Positions 47,550 to 57,767 of a stretch of 64,000 nt of DNA are shown here, in pieces. The notes below the pieces were generated by a model. That model worked only from the letters and a program-made list of their open reading frames with translations. It was not told where the DNA came from and ran no database searches. Position 1 is the stretch's first letter; the number at the start of each line of letters is the position of its first letter. The DNA is from Cohaesibacter intestini (GTDB taxonomy: Bacteria; Pseudomonadota; Alphaproteobacteria; Rhizobiales; Cohaesibacteraceae): contig NZ_QODK01000002.1 of NCBI RefSeq assembly GCF_003324485.1, forward strand, positions 310,001 to 374,000, written 5' to 3'. Both the position numbers and the translations under genes were made by a program.

Positions 47550-48272
47550 TCAGGCTTCTCCCGACACCTCGCCGATCATGTCGAATTCTTCGTCCTGATC
47601 TGGCTCGATGCGCTCGGCACCGCTCAATGTGGTGTAAGGCAGCGCACCATAGCGGGCCACCAGACGGCGCCACATCTCGGCGATCATATCGATCTGCACC
47701 TGATCATCCTTCAGCACCACCTTGATTTCCAGCAACCGATCAGAATCGACCCGGCAGAAGGTCAAAGCCATCTCCGAGGGCTGATCAGCCTCGATCCGGG
47801 TAACCTCAATCCATGCTGCCTGCGCGTCCTCGACCGACAATACGCTTCGGGCCATGACAAAATCCTGTCCGGGTGGAAACATGCTCTCCGCCACATCGAC
47901 CAGCCGCACCTCTTGCCAGCTCGGCCAAATTTCGCAAAGGAAGGCCTCCCCCTGCTCCGCATGATCCTCGGCACACCACGCGATATCGCTCAGTCCCTGC
48001 TCGACAAGGTCGGCTTCAAACGTCACCCGCACTTCGGCAAGACATCGATAATCGAGCACGGAAATCCGCTTGCCAGCCTCGGTCTGGGTGATTGCACTGT
48101 CATCGCTGGCAGCGAAATAGACATACTCACCATAAGGGTCTCGGTCATGGTAGCATTGAGGCACCAGTTTGGGATCTGGCAGCACGCCTTCTTCAAGGGT
48201 TCCTTGCAGCACGACCCAAGTAACCGGGGCTGCGCCCTCAGACGCGATGGCGCTTGTGTCACTCTTGTTCAT
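47550..48272 (-). CDS. Conserved-looking hypothetical protein downstream of ppx
   Basis: The 240-aa cytoplasmic-looking protein has no signal peptide or membrane segment. It is acidic, with several tryptophans (TWVVLQGT, EIWPSWQEVRLVD, AEMWRRLVARYG). I do not recognise the family. The gene starts 38 bp after the ppx stop on the same strand and has a good ribosome site (GGAGACAAAA), so it is probably the last gene of the ppk-ppx unit. A role linked to polyphosphate is only a guess from context. Confidence 0.8.
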   Translation of the reverse strand: MNKSDTSAIASEGAAPVTWVVLQGTLEEGVLPDPKLVPQCYHDRDPYGEYVYFAASDDSAITQTEAGKRISVLDYRCLAEVRVTFEADLVEQGLSDIAWCAEDHAEQGEAFLCEIWPSWQEVRLVDVAESMFPPGQDFVMARSVLSVEDAQAAWIEVTRIEADQPSEMALTFCRVDSDRLLEIKVVLKDDQVQIDMIAEMWRRLVARYGALPYTTLSGAERIEPDQDEEFDMIGEVSGEA

Positions 48273-48310
48273 TTTTGTCTCCAGTGCTTGTTATCAGGCA
48301 ACACCACTCA

Positions 48311-49864
48311 CTATTCGACAGCAGCATCGTAACCAAGCAATCGCACAAAACTGGTAAAGCGGCGCACCAGCTTGTCATGCACCAACATTTTCAGCTCATC
48401 GGGAATATGCAGCGTCGCCACATCATCCTCAAGCGACACACGCAACTGCGGCAAAATGCCGGGCAATTCCCCGGCCGCGACATGGGCAAAGCGCAGGGCA
48501 GCCCCTGTGACCCGTGCCATGGTGCGCAAATGCAAATCCGTCACCGCTCGCATTCTCAAACTCATGTTTGAACCGGACAGGCCTTCAAAGCGGAAATAGT
48601 TGGACATGGCCAGATAAGCCCGCCCCGGATGATCAATGCCGATGAAGGATCCATGAGCAATGATATTGAGGCTTTGCGTCCCGCGATAGTCCGGATGGGC
48701 TCGCCAGCCGATGTCCGCCAACAGACAGGCCGCCCGACGCAGCCGTTTTTCATAGGCGTTTTCATCCACCTTCAGCGTCCCATAGACCTGGTCCATCCAG
48801 TCTGCCAGCTCATGGGCATAAAGCGGTGCCCGAGACCGCAGAATACACAGTTCCTCGCACGCGGTGAGCAAGGGATCCTCTGCACGTTGCTCGTCGGTCA
48901 ATTGTTCAAACAGATGCCCTTCCCGCACCCCAAGGGAGGAAATGACCACTCGCTTGGGCTTGCCGATGCGCAGCAACTCATACATCACCGCCGCACCAAA
49001 CGGCAGCAGATTGCGTCTTGCCTTGGAAACCGCTCCGATACCGGAAAAATCCTCGATATCACCGCGCATGCACTGGCGACAGAATTCCATCGCCTCATTC
49101 ACCTCGATCTCATAGTGATGCATGACATTGAGCGGATAGGCGATGGAGGCCATATGCAGCTTGCCCAAAGCGCGCCAGGTACCTCCGACGGCATAGAAGG
49201 TCTTGCCCTTGAGGTCGGCCAGTTCGGCAGATTCATCAAGAGATTTGCGGGCGATCTCCATTGCCTTCTTGGTCGAACCGTTGGCCATTTCCCGAATGCG
49301 CAAGCCACCCAGCGGATAGGTTGACCCGGTACCAAGTGCGTGCCCGGCGACATCAATCAGCTCAAGGCTGCCGCCGCCAAGATCACCGACCACGCCATCA
49401 GGCTCCAGCATCGCAGACATCACACCGCGAGCGGATTTGCGGGCTTCATCCTCACCGGACAGCACCTGTGGCGCAACACCACATATCTCTTCGACCGCAG
49501 TCAGAAAGGCAGGGCCATTCTTGGCATCCCGCGCCGCAGCAGTGGCCAGCACATGCACGTCTCGAACCCCGGAATGATCCAGCATGAAGCGAAACCGCCT
49601 GAGCGCATTCAACGCCGCTTCCACCGACTTCTTGTCGAGTTTGCCACTGGAGGCCAAGCCCTTGCCAAGGCCGCAAAGCTGCTTTTCGTTATACATCGGC
49701 ACAGGCGCCCGTGCGAGGCGCTCATACATGACAAGACGCACGGAATTGGACCCGATATCGATAACGGCGACAGGGACGGATCCGGCGATCCGGCCCTGAA
49801 TGGTGAACTTGTCCAAGGGATTGTTACCCTTGGACCCGGTCGGTAAATGCTGTTGGAGCGTCAT
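48311..49864 (-). CDS. ppx: Exopolyphosphatase, Ppx/GppA family
   Basis: The 517-aa protein removes terminal phosphate from polyphosphate and, in family members, may also hydrolyse pppGpp. It has the actin-like ASKHA fold: the phosphate loop [16 protein letters not shown] (about residues 33-48), [14 protein letters not shown], the metal and catalytic glutamate region [11 protein letters not shown], and the second loop [12 protein letters not shown]. The C-terminal half is an HD-like region. The gene overlaps the ppk end by 41 nt, which suggests translational coupling. The ribosome site for the ATG is weak. Confidence 0.94.
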   Translation of the reverse strand: MTLQQHLPTGSKGNNPLDKFTIQGRIAGSVPVAVIDIGSNSVRLVMYERLARAPVPMYNEKQLCGLGKGLASSGKLDKKSVEAALNALRRFRFMLDHSGVRDVHVLATAAARDAKNGPAFLTAVEEICGVAPQVLSGEDEARKSARGVMSAMLEPDGVVGDLGGGSLELIDVAGHALGTGSTYPLGGLRIREMANGSTKKAMEIARKSLDESAELADLKGKTFYAVGGTWRALGKLHMASIAYPLNVMHHYEIEVNEAMEFCRQCMRGDIEDFSGIGAVSKARRNLLPFGAAVMYELLRIGKPKRVVISSLGVREGHLFEQLTDEQRAEDPLLTACEELCILRSRAPLYAHELADWMDQVYGTLKVDENAYEKRLRRAACLLADIGWRAHPDYRGTQSLNIIAHGSFIGIDHPGRAYLAMSNYFRFEGLSGSNMSLRMRAVTDLHLRTMARVTGAALRFAHVAAGELPGILPQLRVSLEDDVATLHIPDELKMLVHDKLVRRFTSFVRLLGYDAAVE

Positions 49865-52088
49865 GTTCTAGTGAGTCACCTCGGCCCGACAGGCTGGGAT
49901 TGGTCATGAAGAATTTATGGGCGTTGAAAGGTTCTTCCCCTTCCGCTGCCCGGATGCGACGCGACGACCCATCCGGCAGGATTTCCCAGCTCTGCTGGTT
50001 GTCCATCAGGTTGGCTGCCATGATCTGATCCAGCACCTGCGCATGCACTGTCGGATTTTCCACCGGAATGAAGGTTTCACAACGACGGTCCAGATTGCGC
50101 GGCATCAAATCAGCCGACCCCATATAAATCACTGCATCCGGGTTTGGCAATTCCTTGCCGTTGCCGAAACAGACGATTCTGGAATGTTCAAGGAAGCGAC
50201 CCACAATCGACTTCACCCGGATGTTGGAAGACAGGCCCGGCAATTGTGGCCGCAGGCAGCAAATACCGCGGATCACCAGATCGATCTTCACCCCGGCCTG
50301 ACTTGCGCGATAGAAGGCATCAATCAGTTGCGGATCCACCAGCGAGTTGGCTTTGGCCCAAATCCGCCCCGGACGTCCCTGTCTGACATGTTCGATTTCC
50401 TTCTCGACATAGTCAATCAGGGTGCTACGCAAGGTATATGGCGAGACCAGCAGATGCTTCAGTTCGGCCGGTTCGGCATAGCCGGTGATGAAATTGAACA
50501 CCCGGGCCACATCCATGGCGATTTCTTCGTTGGCAGTGAAGAAGCTGAGATCGGTATAGATCTTGGCGGTGATGGGGTGATAGTTGCCAGTGCCCGTATG
50601 GCAATAGCTCACCAGACGCCCCCCTTCCCGACGCACCACCATTGACAGCTTGGCATGGGTCTTCAGCTCGATGAAGCCGAACACCACTTGCACCCCGGCG
50701 CGTTCCAGATCGCGCGCCCAGCCGATATTGGCCTCTTCGTCGAACCGGGCCTTGAGCTCAACAAGAGCCGTGACAGACTTGCCCGCTTCGGCCGCTTCCA
50801 CCAGAGCGCGGATGATTGGCGAGTTTTTCGATGTGCGATAGAGCGTCTGCTTGATGGCCATCACATCCGGATCACGGGCGGCCTGCGTGAGGAACTGCGC
50901 CACCACATCAAAGCTCTCATACGGATGATGGATGATCAGATCCTTTTCCTTGATCGCCGCAAAGCAGTCGCCATTATGCTCGCGAATTCGCTCAGGGAAC
51001 CGGGCAATGTAGCGCTTGAATTTGAGGTCCGGGCGATCGATATCAACCAAATCTGAAAGATCATTAAGCGCCAGAGGCCCGTCGATCTCAACCATTTCGT
51101 CTTCCACCACATCGATAACCCGGGCAATGAAGGCCCGCAATTCCGGTGGGGTACTGGCTTCGATTTCCAATCGGATGACCGATCCGCGGCGGCGACGCTT
51201 CAGCGCGGTTTCGAAGTGCCGCACCAGATCTTCCGCCTCTTCCTCGATCTCGATGTCCGAGTCGCGAATGATCCGGAACGCGCCAAGTCCCTTGACATTA
51301 TAGCCCGGAAAGATCTTGTCGATGAACAAAGACACCACCTGCTCGACCCGGATGGATCGATTGCTCGATGGTCGATCCTCAAGGCTCGGCAACATGACAA
51401 ACCGGTCAAGGGTGTGCGGCATTCGAACGATGGCGGTCAGATGCTCATGATCATCGGTGGCTTCGAGATTAAGCACCAGTGAGAAGCCCAGATTGGGAAT
51501 GAAGGGGAACGGATGCGCCGGATCAACGGCAAGCGGTGTCAGAACCGTGAAAATCCCCTCAAGGAAGACCTTTTCCAGCATCTCCATATCAGACGCCGTC
51601 AGATCCTCTGGCTCGACCATATAGATGTCTTCGCCTTCAAGCTCCTGCCGCAGGGCACGGTAGCGCTCCTGCTGACGATTGACCAGTTCGGTCACCGCCG
51701 CATTGACCTTGACGAGCTGCTGGCTCGGCTCCATCCCGTCGGCACTGACCGAATGGACACCGGCACGCACCTGGCCTTTCAGACCGGCCACGCGCACCAT
51801 GAAAAACTCATTGAGGTTGTTGGCCGAAATGGACAGAAAGCGCAGACGTTCCAGCAATGGATGTGCGGGATTTTCGGTTTCTTCGAGCACCCGACTGTTG
51901 AAGCCAAGCCAGGACAGCTCGCGGTTGACAAAACGCCCGGGGCTGCGCATCAGCGCCTCGATTTCCTCTTCGGTGGGAAGCAGGTCATCCAATGCACCCT
52001 CGCCTGCAGCGTCATTGGCCTGCTGCGGCTCTGGAGCGTTGTTGTTTTGGTCGATAGTCTCAGAAGTCGTTTCGAATGTGTCAGACAT
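49824..52088 (-). CDS. ppk: Polyphosphate kinase
   Basis: PPK1 (754 aa) makes polyphosphate reversibly from ATP. The N-terminal 50 or so residues are an acidic extension, absent from the 688-aa E. coli enzyme. Then come the PPK_N domain ([35 protein letters not shown]) and the two phospholipase-D-like C domains. The autophosphorylated histidine lies in [16 protein letters not shown] and a second key histidine in [15 protein letters not shown] chose the ATG at 52088, with GAGG a few nt upstream. It precedes ppx on the same strand. Confidence 0.96.
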   Translation of the reverse strand: MSDTFETTSETIDQNNNAPEPQQANDAAGEGALDDLLPTEEEIEALMRSPGRFVNRELSWLGFNSRVLEETENPAHPLLERLRFLSISANNLNEFFMVRVAGLKGQVRAGVHSVSADGMEPSQQLVKVNAAVTELVNRQQERYRALRQELEGEDIYMVEPEDLTASDMEMLEKVFLEGIFTVLTPLAVDPAHPFPFIPNLGFSLVLNLEATDDHEHLTAIVRMPHTLDRFVMLPSLEDRPSSNRSIRVEQVVSLFIDKIFPGYNVKGLGAFRIIRDSDIEIEEEAEDLVRHFETALKRRRRGSVIRLEIEASTPPELRAFIARVIDVVEDEMVEIDGPLALNDLSDLVDIDRPDLKFKRYIARFPERIREHNGDCFAAIKEKDLIIHHPYESFDVVAQFLTQAARDPDVMAIKQTLYRTSKNSPIIRALVEAAEAGKSVTALVELKARFDEEANIGWARDLERAGVQVVFGFIELKTHAKLSMVVRREGGRLVSYCHTGTGNYHPITAKIYTDLSFFTANEEIAMDVARVFNFITGYAEPAELKHLLVSPYTLRSTLIDYVEKEIEHVRQGRPGRIWAKANSLVDPQLIDAFYRASQAGVKIDLVIRGICCLRPQLPGLSSNIRVKSIVGRFLEHSRIVCFGNGKELPNPDAVIYMGSADLMPRNLDRRCETFIPVENPTVHAQVLDQIMAANLMDNQQSWEILPDGSSRRIRAAEGEEPFNAHKFFMTNPSLSGRGDSLEHDAPTAFTDRVQG

Positions 52089-52506
52089 AAACCTCTGCCC
52101 GTTGCTGTCTCGTCCGAAACAAACCGTCCGAAGCAAAAGCTTCACCCGGCAGTCCGGTTCCCCACCCAAGCGCCATGGATCGATCATTTCAACAAAGTAC
52201 CGACCCTTGGCATGTGAAAAGCAAGTGTGCCACCGCAGCCACCACCACCCGCCAATCGCCGACCCGAATGGGTCAAAAAACGGCAGGAAAGACAGCAGAC
52301 AGCGACGACGCCAGATCCAAGTCACGCCTCGGATTCATCATGTGAATCACGTGCGCAACCGGACCCAGCCAATATAGGCCTAGCATAGCATTCTTGTGAC
52401 GTTTGCCTCAATCCCATTGAAACCAAAGCAGCATTGTGAACAGGCATCGAGCGGCACCTCTCAACGCTGCCATTGCATCGAAAAGAAAGACACGACAGAC
52501 CGGAGC
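52089..52506. other. Gap between hda and ppk with candidate ppk promoter
   Basis: This 418-bp region separates two same-strand genes. A candidate sigma-70 promoter on the minus strand reads TTGAGG (52411-52406), 18 nt, TATGCT (52387-52382), placing the ppk leader at about 290 nt. I saw no convincing Pho box. The ppk frame is open back to 52325, but the sequence there does not look coding. Confidence 0.4.
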
Positions 52507-53187
52507 CTAGATCACCCCGTCATCCAGTTCCTTGAGAATTGTCGAGGCGAAGGGGCGCGTGATGGTACGCCGCCGTGCAAGCGCCTCCCGGTCAATGGCA
52601 TCAACCACCTTCAAGGCTGCGGCAATCGATCGCTCCATCCTGAGGACAATGAACTCGATCACCGCCGGGTCCGGTGCCAATTGCCGATCAGCAAACAGCT
52701 TGACCAGCACCGAGCGCAGCAACTCATCATCGGGCTCGAAAATTTCAACCGGGGTGGTCAACCTGAGACGCGACATCAGGTCCGGCAGGGCCACACCCCA
52801 CGCATCGGGCCATTCCCGTGCTGTGATCAATACATAGGCCCCAGCCTCGCGGGCCGAGTTCAACAGGTGAAACAAGGCTGTATCATCGCGCTCCGGCCCA
52901 TCAGCATCTTCCACAACGATTGCCCCACCCGCGACCAGCTCCGTCGGATCACTGCTGTTGAGCTCTTCTAGGCTTACAATCCGCGCATTGCAGCGTTCTT
53001 GCCAGATGCGTGCCAGATGCGATTTTCCCGCACCAACAGGCCCGGCCAGCAGCAACCAGGTCGAGGGCCAATCCGGCCACAGGTCGATCATGTCGAAGGC
53101 AGCCGCATTCGATGGCCCGGGCAGGAAATCCTCCCGCCCCATTGCCGTCTCATGCGGCAGCCGCAATGACATTTGATCACCCTGCAT
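52507..53187 (-). CDS. hda: DnaA-related replication inhibitor Hda/HdaA
   Basis: The 226-aa AAA+ protein stimulates hydrolysis of DnaA-bound ATP at the DNA polymerase clamp, preventing re-initiation. The N-terminal QMSLRL (residues 5-10) matches the clamp-binding motif type QLxLPL. Walker A is at 49-56 (GPVGAGKS), a Walker B-like region is IVVEDADG, and sensor elements follow (SRLRLTTPVEI). It lacks the DNA-binding domain IV of DnaA, as Hda should. I keep the ATG at 53187, since the second ATG at 53172 would delete the motif's glutamine. It follows the permease gene by 39 bp, in the common alphaproteobacterial order. Confidence 0.92.
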   Translation of the reverse strand: MQGDQMSLRLPHETAMGREDFLPGPSNAAAFDMIDLWPDWPSTWLLLAGPVGAGKSHLARIWQERCNARIVSLEELNSSDPTELVAGGAIVVEDADGPERDDTALFHLLNSAREAGAYVLITAREWPDAWGVALPDLMSRLRLTTPVEIFEPDDELLRSVLVKLFADRQLAPDPAVIEFIVLRMERSIAAALKVVDAIDREALARRRTITRPFASTILKELDDGVI

Positions 53188-53226
53188 TCAGCTTCATGCT
53201 CCTGTGCGAGAAGAGTGGAAGGCTTC

Positions 53227-54336
53227 TCAAGCCTCGTCTTCGGTTTCTTCTTGTGGCTTCAACACAAGGTTTCCCTTGGTGCCTCGATAGAGCGGTGACT
53301 GAAGATATTGCTCAAGAATGTAGCGAATGATGACGCCGACAGCAGCAGCTGCTGGCACAGCAATCAACATGCCGACAAATCCAAACAGCGAACCAAAAGC
53401 CAGCAAGGCAAACATCAGCCAGACCGGATGCAACCCGACCCGTTCCCCCACGAGGCGAGGCTGCAGGATGTTGCCTTCCAAAAACTGGCCAATGGCAAAA
53501 ATACCAAGGGCCAAGCCAATCGGCAGCGGTTCCGGCCAGAATTGCACGATCGCCACCCCACCGGCCACCAACAGCCCCAAAGTCGCCCCCACATAGGGGA
53601 TGAAGCTGATAACGCCCGCCCCGAGGCCGATCAGCAGGCCAAAATTCAAACCAAGCAGCGACAAGCTGACCGCATAGAAGACCCCGAGAATGAGACCAAC
53701 GGTAATCTGCCCGCGCACAAAGCCCGAAACGCTCTCGTCCATCTGATTGACCAGACGACGGATCGTATATTGGTGATCCCGTGGCAACCACCCGTCAATG
53801 GTGGCAACCATCCGGTCCCAATCATACAGCAAATAGAAAGCAACCACCGGTGTGATCACCAACAGAGCCAGCATGTCGATCAACGCCTGACCGCCATTCC
53901 ACAAGGACTGAATCAACGTCCCGATCCATTTCGCCCCCTGCCCCATCAGGTCCTTGATATTGTTCTGCACGCTGGCGGCATCGAAGTCAGACAGGAAACG
54001 CGGCAGAAAGTCGGAACTCGAAGTGAGGATCAGTTTCTGCAAGGAAGCCATGTAGCTGGGGAATTTCTCGGCAAACCCGGCCATCTGGTTGGCAAGTGTC
54101 GGCACCAGCACCACCAGCATCATGATGAAGAACAGAACGAACACCATCAACACCGACACCGTCGCCCACATCCGGTTCATCCCCAGACGCTCGAAAGCAT
54201 CGGCAACCGGATCCAGCAAATAGGCAAGAGCCATTCCCGCAACGAAAGGCAGCAGGATGCCCCGAAAGACATAGAGGCTGACAATCATCACCACCAGCGC
54301 GACGAGCCAGACGGTAAACTGCTTTTGCAAAGTCAT
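53227..54336 (-). CDS. AI-2E-family permease (PerM-like)
   Basis: The 369-aa inner-membrane protein has about seven or eight hydrophobic segments, starting VWLVALVVMIVSLYVFRGILLPF. A large amphipathic region lies between the first helices and the core (AGFAEKFPSYMASLQKLI). Typical blocks are VVAFYLLYDWDRM and GFVRGQITVGLILGVFYAVSL. The family is broad, and members include AI-2 exporters and proton-sodium antiporters; the substrate is not predictable. It precedes hda in an apparent operon with the upstream phosphatidyltransferase gene. Confidence 0.9.
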   Translation of the reverse strand: MTLQKQFTVWLVALVVMIVSLYVFRGILLPFVAGMALAYLLDPVADAFERLGMNRMWATVSVLMVFVLFFIMMLVVLVPTLANQMAGFAEKFPSYMASLQKLILTSSSDFLPRFLSDFDAASVQNNIKDLMGQGAKWIGTLIQSLWNGGQALIDMLALLVITPVVAFYLLYDWDRMVATIDGWLPRDHQYTIRRLVNQMDESVSGFVRGQITVGLILGVFYAVSLSLLGLNFGLLIGLGAGVISFIPYVGATLGLLVAGGVAIVQFWPEPLPIGLALGIFAIGQFLEGNILQPRLVGERVGLHPVWLMFALLAFGSLFGFVGMLIAVPAAAAVGVIIRYILEQYLQSPLYRGTKGNLVLKPQEETEDEA

Positions 54337-54474
54337 GAATGTCGCTCCAATCGAAACATGTGCTCAAAGGGCTTTCGGACAGTCGGTAGCTTCGTCTCTA
54401 GCCATCCACCATGGCCATAGCAAGTCCATTGTCAGGCTTATTCCGAAAAAGTCGCCGCCAGCCCTCATGAACGA

Positions 54475-55143
54475 TCACTCGGCCCGCGCCATGTGACCAA
54501 CCCAGTCCACCATGTAGGCAATCGCCGATGTGACCGTGAAAATCACCACGACATTGCCCAGAATATCACGTTCCCCATTCAGCGACAGGAATGCCCCAAG
54601 CTCCGCCAACACCAGACCCGCAAACAGGATCTGCACAGTCGTGTTGGCCTTCGAGATCATCAGCGGCTTCATCGGCACGGGCTGATCCAGCATCCAGGAC
54701 AGAACCACAGCGCCGACAATCAGTATATCGCGACTGACCACCGCGATCACCACATGAGTGGGAATTTCCAGCATGAATCCGAGCGTCACATAAATGCTGA
54801 CCATCAGCGCCTTGTCGGCCAGCGGGTCCAGATAGGTCCCCAGCACCGACTGCATATTGAATTTGCGCGCCAATATTCCGTCAACCGCATCTGACGCCCC
54901 AGCCACAAGAAAGGTCCAGAAGGCGAGATCATAGCGCCCTTCCACCAGCAACCAGACGAGCAATGGCACCATCAGCATCCGGGCAATCGTAATGATATTG
55001 GGTAGGGTCAAAATTGGAACTCTTTTTGTCTTGTCATATTTCTTTTTGTCACGGAGACCGAGCGAGGGCAGGAAGTGCGCCAGCACCGAGGCGACCAGCC
55101 AACCCAAGGGCTGGTCTGAATATGCGAACAATGGCGGCAACAC
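54475..55143 (-). CDS. CDP-alcohol phosphatidyltransferase (PgsA-like)
   Basis: The 222-aa inner-membrane enzyme carries the family motif D-x2-D-G-x2-A-R-x8-G-x3-D-x3-D: D85, D88, G89, A92, R93, G102, D106 and D110. Several hydrophobic segments surround it. The family transfers a phosphatidyl group from CDP-diacylglycerol to an alcohol such as glycerol-3-phosphate. The acceptor cannot be read here, so I give no symbol. The frame opens with GTG at 55143 or TTG at 55140 after GGGAGAGG, and either is possible. It lies divergent from purM. Confidence 0.88.
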   Translation of the reverse strand: MLPPLFAYSDQPLGWLVASVLAHFLPSLGLRDKKKYDKTKRVPILTLPNIITIARMLMVPLLVWLLVEGRYDLAFWTFLVAGASDAVDGILARKFNMQSVLGTYLDPLADKALMVSIYVTLGFMLEIPTHVVIAVVSRDILIVGAVVLSWMLDQPVPMKPLMISKANTTVQILFAGLVLAELGAFLSLNGERDILGNVVVIFTVTSAIAYMVDWVGHMARAE

Positions 55144-55303
55144 CTCTCCCTATTTGGGCACTTGCTGAGTGATTTCCAAGCGTTAATCCACCTTCCAAAG
55201 GTGCAAATCGTGCTTTTTTTGAACAAGACTTGCTTTTGACTGCAAATTCGTGTGTGTCAGGGAAAATGCTATTTGCCTCTGCCCATTCTTTCAGGATGCT
55301 ACC

Positions 55304-56389
55304 ATGTCAGACCAGACGAACAAGCCGGCTCAGTCCAATCATCTCACCTATGCCGATGCGGGCGTGGATATTGACGCAGGCAACGCCCTCGTGCAGGCCA
55401 TCAAGCCCATTGTCAAGGCAACCGCGCGTCCCGGCTCGGACACGGATATCGGCGGATTTGGTGGATTGTTCGATCTGAAGGGTGCAGGCTTCAAGGACCC
55501 CATTCTGGTGGCTGCCAATGATGGTGTCGGCACCAAGCTGAAAATCGCCATTGAAACCGGAAAGCATGACACGGTCGGCATCGATCTCGTCGCCATGTGT
55601 GTCAATGACCTGATTGTTCAGGGCGCTGAGCCGCTCTTCTTTCTCGACTATTTCGCCACCGGCAAACTGGATGTCGAGGCCGCCACCGATGTGATCCGCG
55701 GCATTGCCGAGGGCTGCAAGCAGGCTGACTGCGCGCTGATCGGTGGCGAGACGGCTGAGATGCCGGGCATGTATGCGGATCAGGATTATGATCTGGCTGG
55801 CTTTTCCGTGGGTGCTGCCGAACGTGGCAGCCTGTTGCCGCGCAAGGTTGAAGCTGGAGACAAGCTGATCGGTCTGGCTTCTTCCGGCGTTCATTCCAAC
55901 GGCTTTTCGCTGGTCCGCCGCATTCTGGAGACCAACGGCCTGACTTTTGCTGATCCCGCTCCTTTCGCCGAAGGCAAGAGCATTGGCGAAGCTCTGTTGG
56001 AGCCAACCCGCATTTATGTCAAGCCGATCCTCAAAGCTCTCAAGGAAAGCGATGGCATCAAGGCGCTGGCGCACATCACCGGCGGCGGCTTCCCTGAAAA
56101 TATCCCACGCGTTCTGCCGGACAATCTGGCCGCTCACCTTGACCTTGCTGCGGTCACGCCACCTGCCGTCTTTGGCTATCTGCAAAAGCTCGGAGGCGTT
56201 GCCGACAAGGAAATGCTGCGCACCTTCAATTGCGGCGTTGGCATGATTGTCGTCACTGATGAAGCCAATGAAGACGCGGTGATGGACAGCCTGAAGGCCG
56301 CCGGTGAAAGCCCGATTGCCCTCGGCTCTCTGGCCCCGCGCGAAGGCGATGCGGTCATCTATGACAGCATGATCTCCTTCGGAGGCTGA
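55304..56389 (+). CDS. purM: Phosphoribosylformylglycinamidine cyclo-ligase (AIR synthetase)
   Basis: PurM (361 aa) closes the imidazole ring to give AIR in purine synthesis, using ATP. The family start is [18 protein letters not shown], followed by the glycine-rich ATP loop GGFGGLFDL, the substrate motif [20 protein letters not shown] and [16 protein letters not shown]. The C-terminus has [14 protein letters not shown]. It is slightly longer than E. coli PurM (345 aa), mostly at the N-terminus. The ATG at 55304 has AGGA upstream. Only 2 nt separate it from purN. Confidence 0.96.
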   Translation: MSDQTNKPAQSNHLTYADAGVDIDAGNALVQAIKPIVKATARPGSDTDIGGFGGLFDLKGAGFKDPILVAANDGVGTKLKIAIETGKHDTVGIDLVAMCVNDLIVQGAEPLFFLDYFATGKLDVEAATDVIRGIAEGCKQADCALIGGETAEMPGMYADQDYDLAGFSVGAAERGSLLPRKVEAGDKLIGLASSGVHSNGFSLVRRILETNGLTFADPAPFAEGKSIGEALLEPTRIYVKPILKALKESDGIKALAHITGGGFPENIPRVLPDNLAAHLDLAAVTPPAVFGYLQKLGGVADKEMLRTFNCGVGMIVVTDEANEDAVMDSLKAAGESPIALGSLAPREGDAVIYDSMISFGG

Positions 56390-56391
56390 TC

Positions 56392-57045
56392 ATGAGCGCT
56401 CAAAAGAAACGCACAGCCATCCTGATTTCGGGCCGTGGCAGCAATATGGAAGCCATTCTGGCAGCGGCCCGCGCGGCCGACTATCCCGCCGACATTGCCT
56501 TGGTGCTGGCCAACAAGCCCGACGCCAAGGGGCTGGAAACGGCGCAAAATGCCGGTATCAAAACCGCTGTCGTCGATCATCGCCCCTTCAAGGGCGACCG
56601 CGAAGCCTTTGACGCCGAGATCCATCGCATTCTGGCAGACAATGATATCGAATTGGTGGTGCTGGCTGGCTTCATGCGCATCCTGACCGCAGGCTTTGTT
56701 GCCAAGTGGGAAGACCGGATGCTCAACATCCATCCGTCCCTGCTGCCAGCCTTCAAGGGCCTGCACACCCAACAGCGGGCGCTGGATACCGGCTGCCGGG
56801 TTGCTGGTTGCACCGTGCATTTCGTTCGTGCCGACATGGATTCCGGCCCCATCATCACCCAAGGGGTGGTGCCAGTGCTCGATGGCGACGACGAAGACAG
56901 CCTTACCGCCCGCATCCTCAAGGTCGAACACCAGATCTATCCGCGCGCAGTCGCGCTGGTCGCGGCTGGCAAAGTCTCGGTCGAAGGCATGCGCGTGCAG
57001 ATCAATGACGACGCACTCGACGGATCCATCGCGCTGATCAATTGA
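56392..57045 (+). CDS. purN: Phosphoribosylglycinamide formyltransferase (GAR transformylase)
   Basis: PurN (217 aa) transfers a formyl group from 10-formyl-tetrahydrofolate to GAR. Motifs include AILISGRGSNMEAIL, LAGFMRIL, the catalytic Asn and His in MLNIHPSLLPAFKGL, and the catalytic Asp in MDSGPIITQGVVPV. It starts 2 nt after the purM stop, so translation is probably coupled. purM-purN order is common in bacteria. A terminator follows the stop. Confidence 0.96.
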   Translation: MSAQKKRTAILISGRGSNMEAILAAARAADYPADIALVLANKPDAKGLETAQNAGIKTAVVDHRPFKGDREAFDAEIHRILADNDIELVVLAGFMRILTAGFVAKWEDRMLNIHPSLLPAFKGLHTQQRALDTGCRVAGCTVHFVRADMDSGPIITQGVVPVLDGDDEDSLTARILKVEHQIYPRAVALVAAGKVSVEGMRVQINDDALDGSIALIN

Positions 57046-57062
57046 TTGGTATTTGTCAGATC

Positions 57063-57104
57063 AAAAACCCCGCGCGACACGTTGTCAGGCGGGGTTTTGT
57101 TTGT
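57063..57104. terminator. Rho-independent terminator (purN / small exported protein)
   Basis: AAAACCCCGC and GCGGGGTTTT pair around an inner GACA/TGTC stem, with T-runs on both strands, lying 18 nt after the purN stop. Confidence 0.88.
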
Positions 57105-57135
57105 TCATTGTCTGTCAGCAGTCGTCAGACGACAT

Positions 57136-57459
57136 TCACTTGCTGCATTTGGCATAATTGGTCAGAACGATCTTCTTCTGCGCGCGCGAAAGATCACTAT
57201 CACTGCGCGCCTCTGTCAGTTCTTCCTTTGACAGGCTTTTAACATAGGCCTTGGCGGCACAGCGGCAGTCGCCCAAAATCCCCTTTGTCTCGCCATTTTT
57301 GGCCCGCTTCCATTGGTCATAGAGGCAATAGTCGACCACACGGGCGCGATAATCATCCACCGACAAAACCCGATCGTCAGCACTGGCTCCTGCGACAGAC
57401 ATCGACAGGGTGGAAACAGCAAACAAAGCAACACAAACATTGCTGAGCATTCTGGACAT
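57136..57459 (-). CDS. Small exported protein with four cysteines, unknown
   Basis: The 107-aa product has a signal peptide (SNVCVALFAVSTLSMSVAGASA). The mature part reads SVDDYRARVVDYCLYDQWK, then GDCRCAAKAYVKSLSKEEL and YAKCSK. Its four cysteines (DYC, GDCRC, AKC) could form two disulfides around short helices. I do not recognise the family. I chose the ATG at 57459, 6 nt after GGAG. It converges on purN through a terminator. Confidence 0.7.
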   Translation of the reverse strand: MSRMLSNVCVALFAVSTLSMSVAGASADDRVLSVDDYRARVVDYCLYDQWKRAKNGETKGILGDCRCAAKAYVKSLSKEELTEARSDSDLSRAQKKIVLTNYAKCSK

Positions 57460-57767
57460 CACAAACTCCTGGCCTCTCGGCCTCAACATTATCACTTGGG
57501 AGAGGCATCCTCTCCACCAATCATTCAAACCACCAGAAAGCAAATTCTGGCTGCTCAGAGCATCACACCCGCAACAGTTGGGTTTCATACTTTCCCAACG
57601 TCAACCACGATCACTTTAGAGATTCCACTCTCACAGGCAAAGCAAGATATGAGTATTTTCCCAAGCTCGCCACTTGCCATGGGCAAAAATCCGATCTACC
57701 AGTGAAATGCAATCCCATTTTCGCGCGTTTCACATCGAACGCACGACCGATCTTTCGAGAATTGTCC
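57460..57767. other. Divergent gap between small exported protein and lysE-like gene 2
   Basis: This 308-bp AT-richer region holds both promoters. I see no gene, terminator or named site. Confidence 0.45.

Noticed and set aside
49824-49864. ppk-ppx overlap as a sign of a frameshift or sequencing error
   Set aside because: Both proteins have complete domains, and 41-nt overlaps are normal for coupled operon genes.
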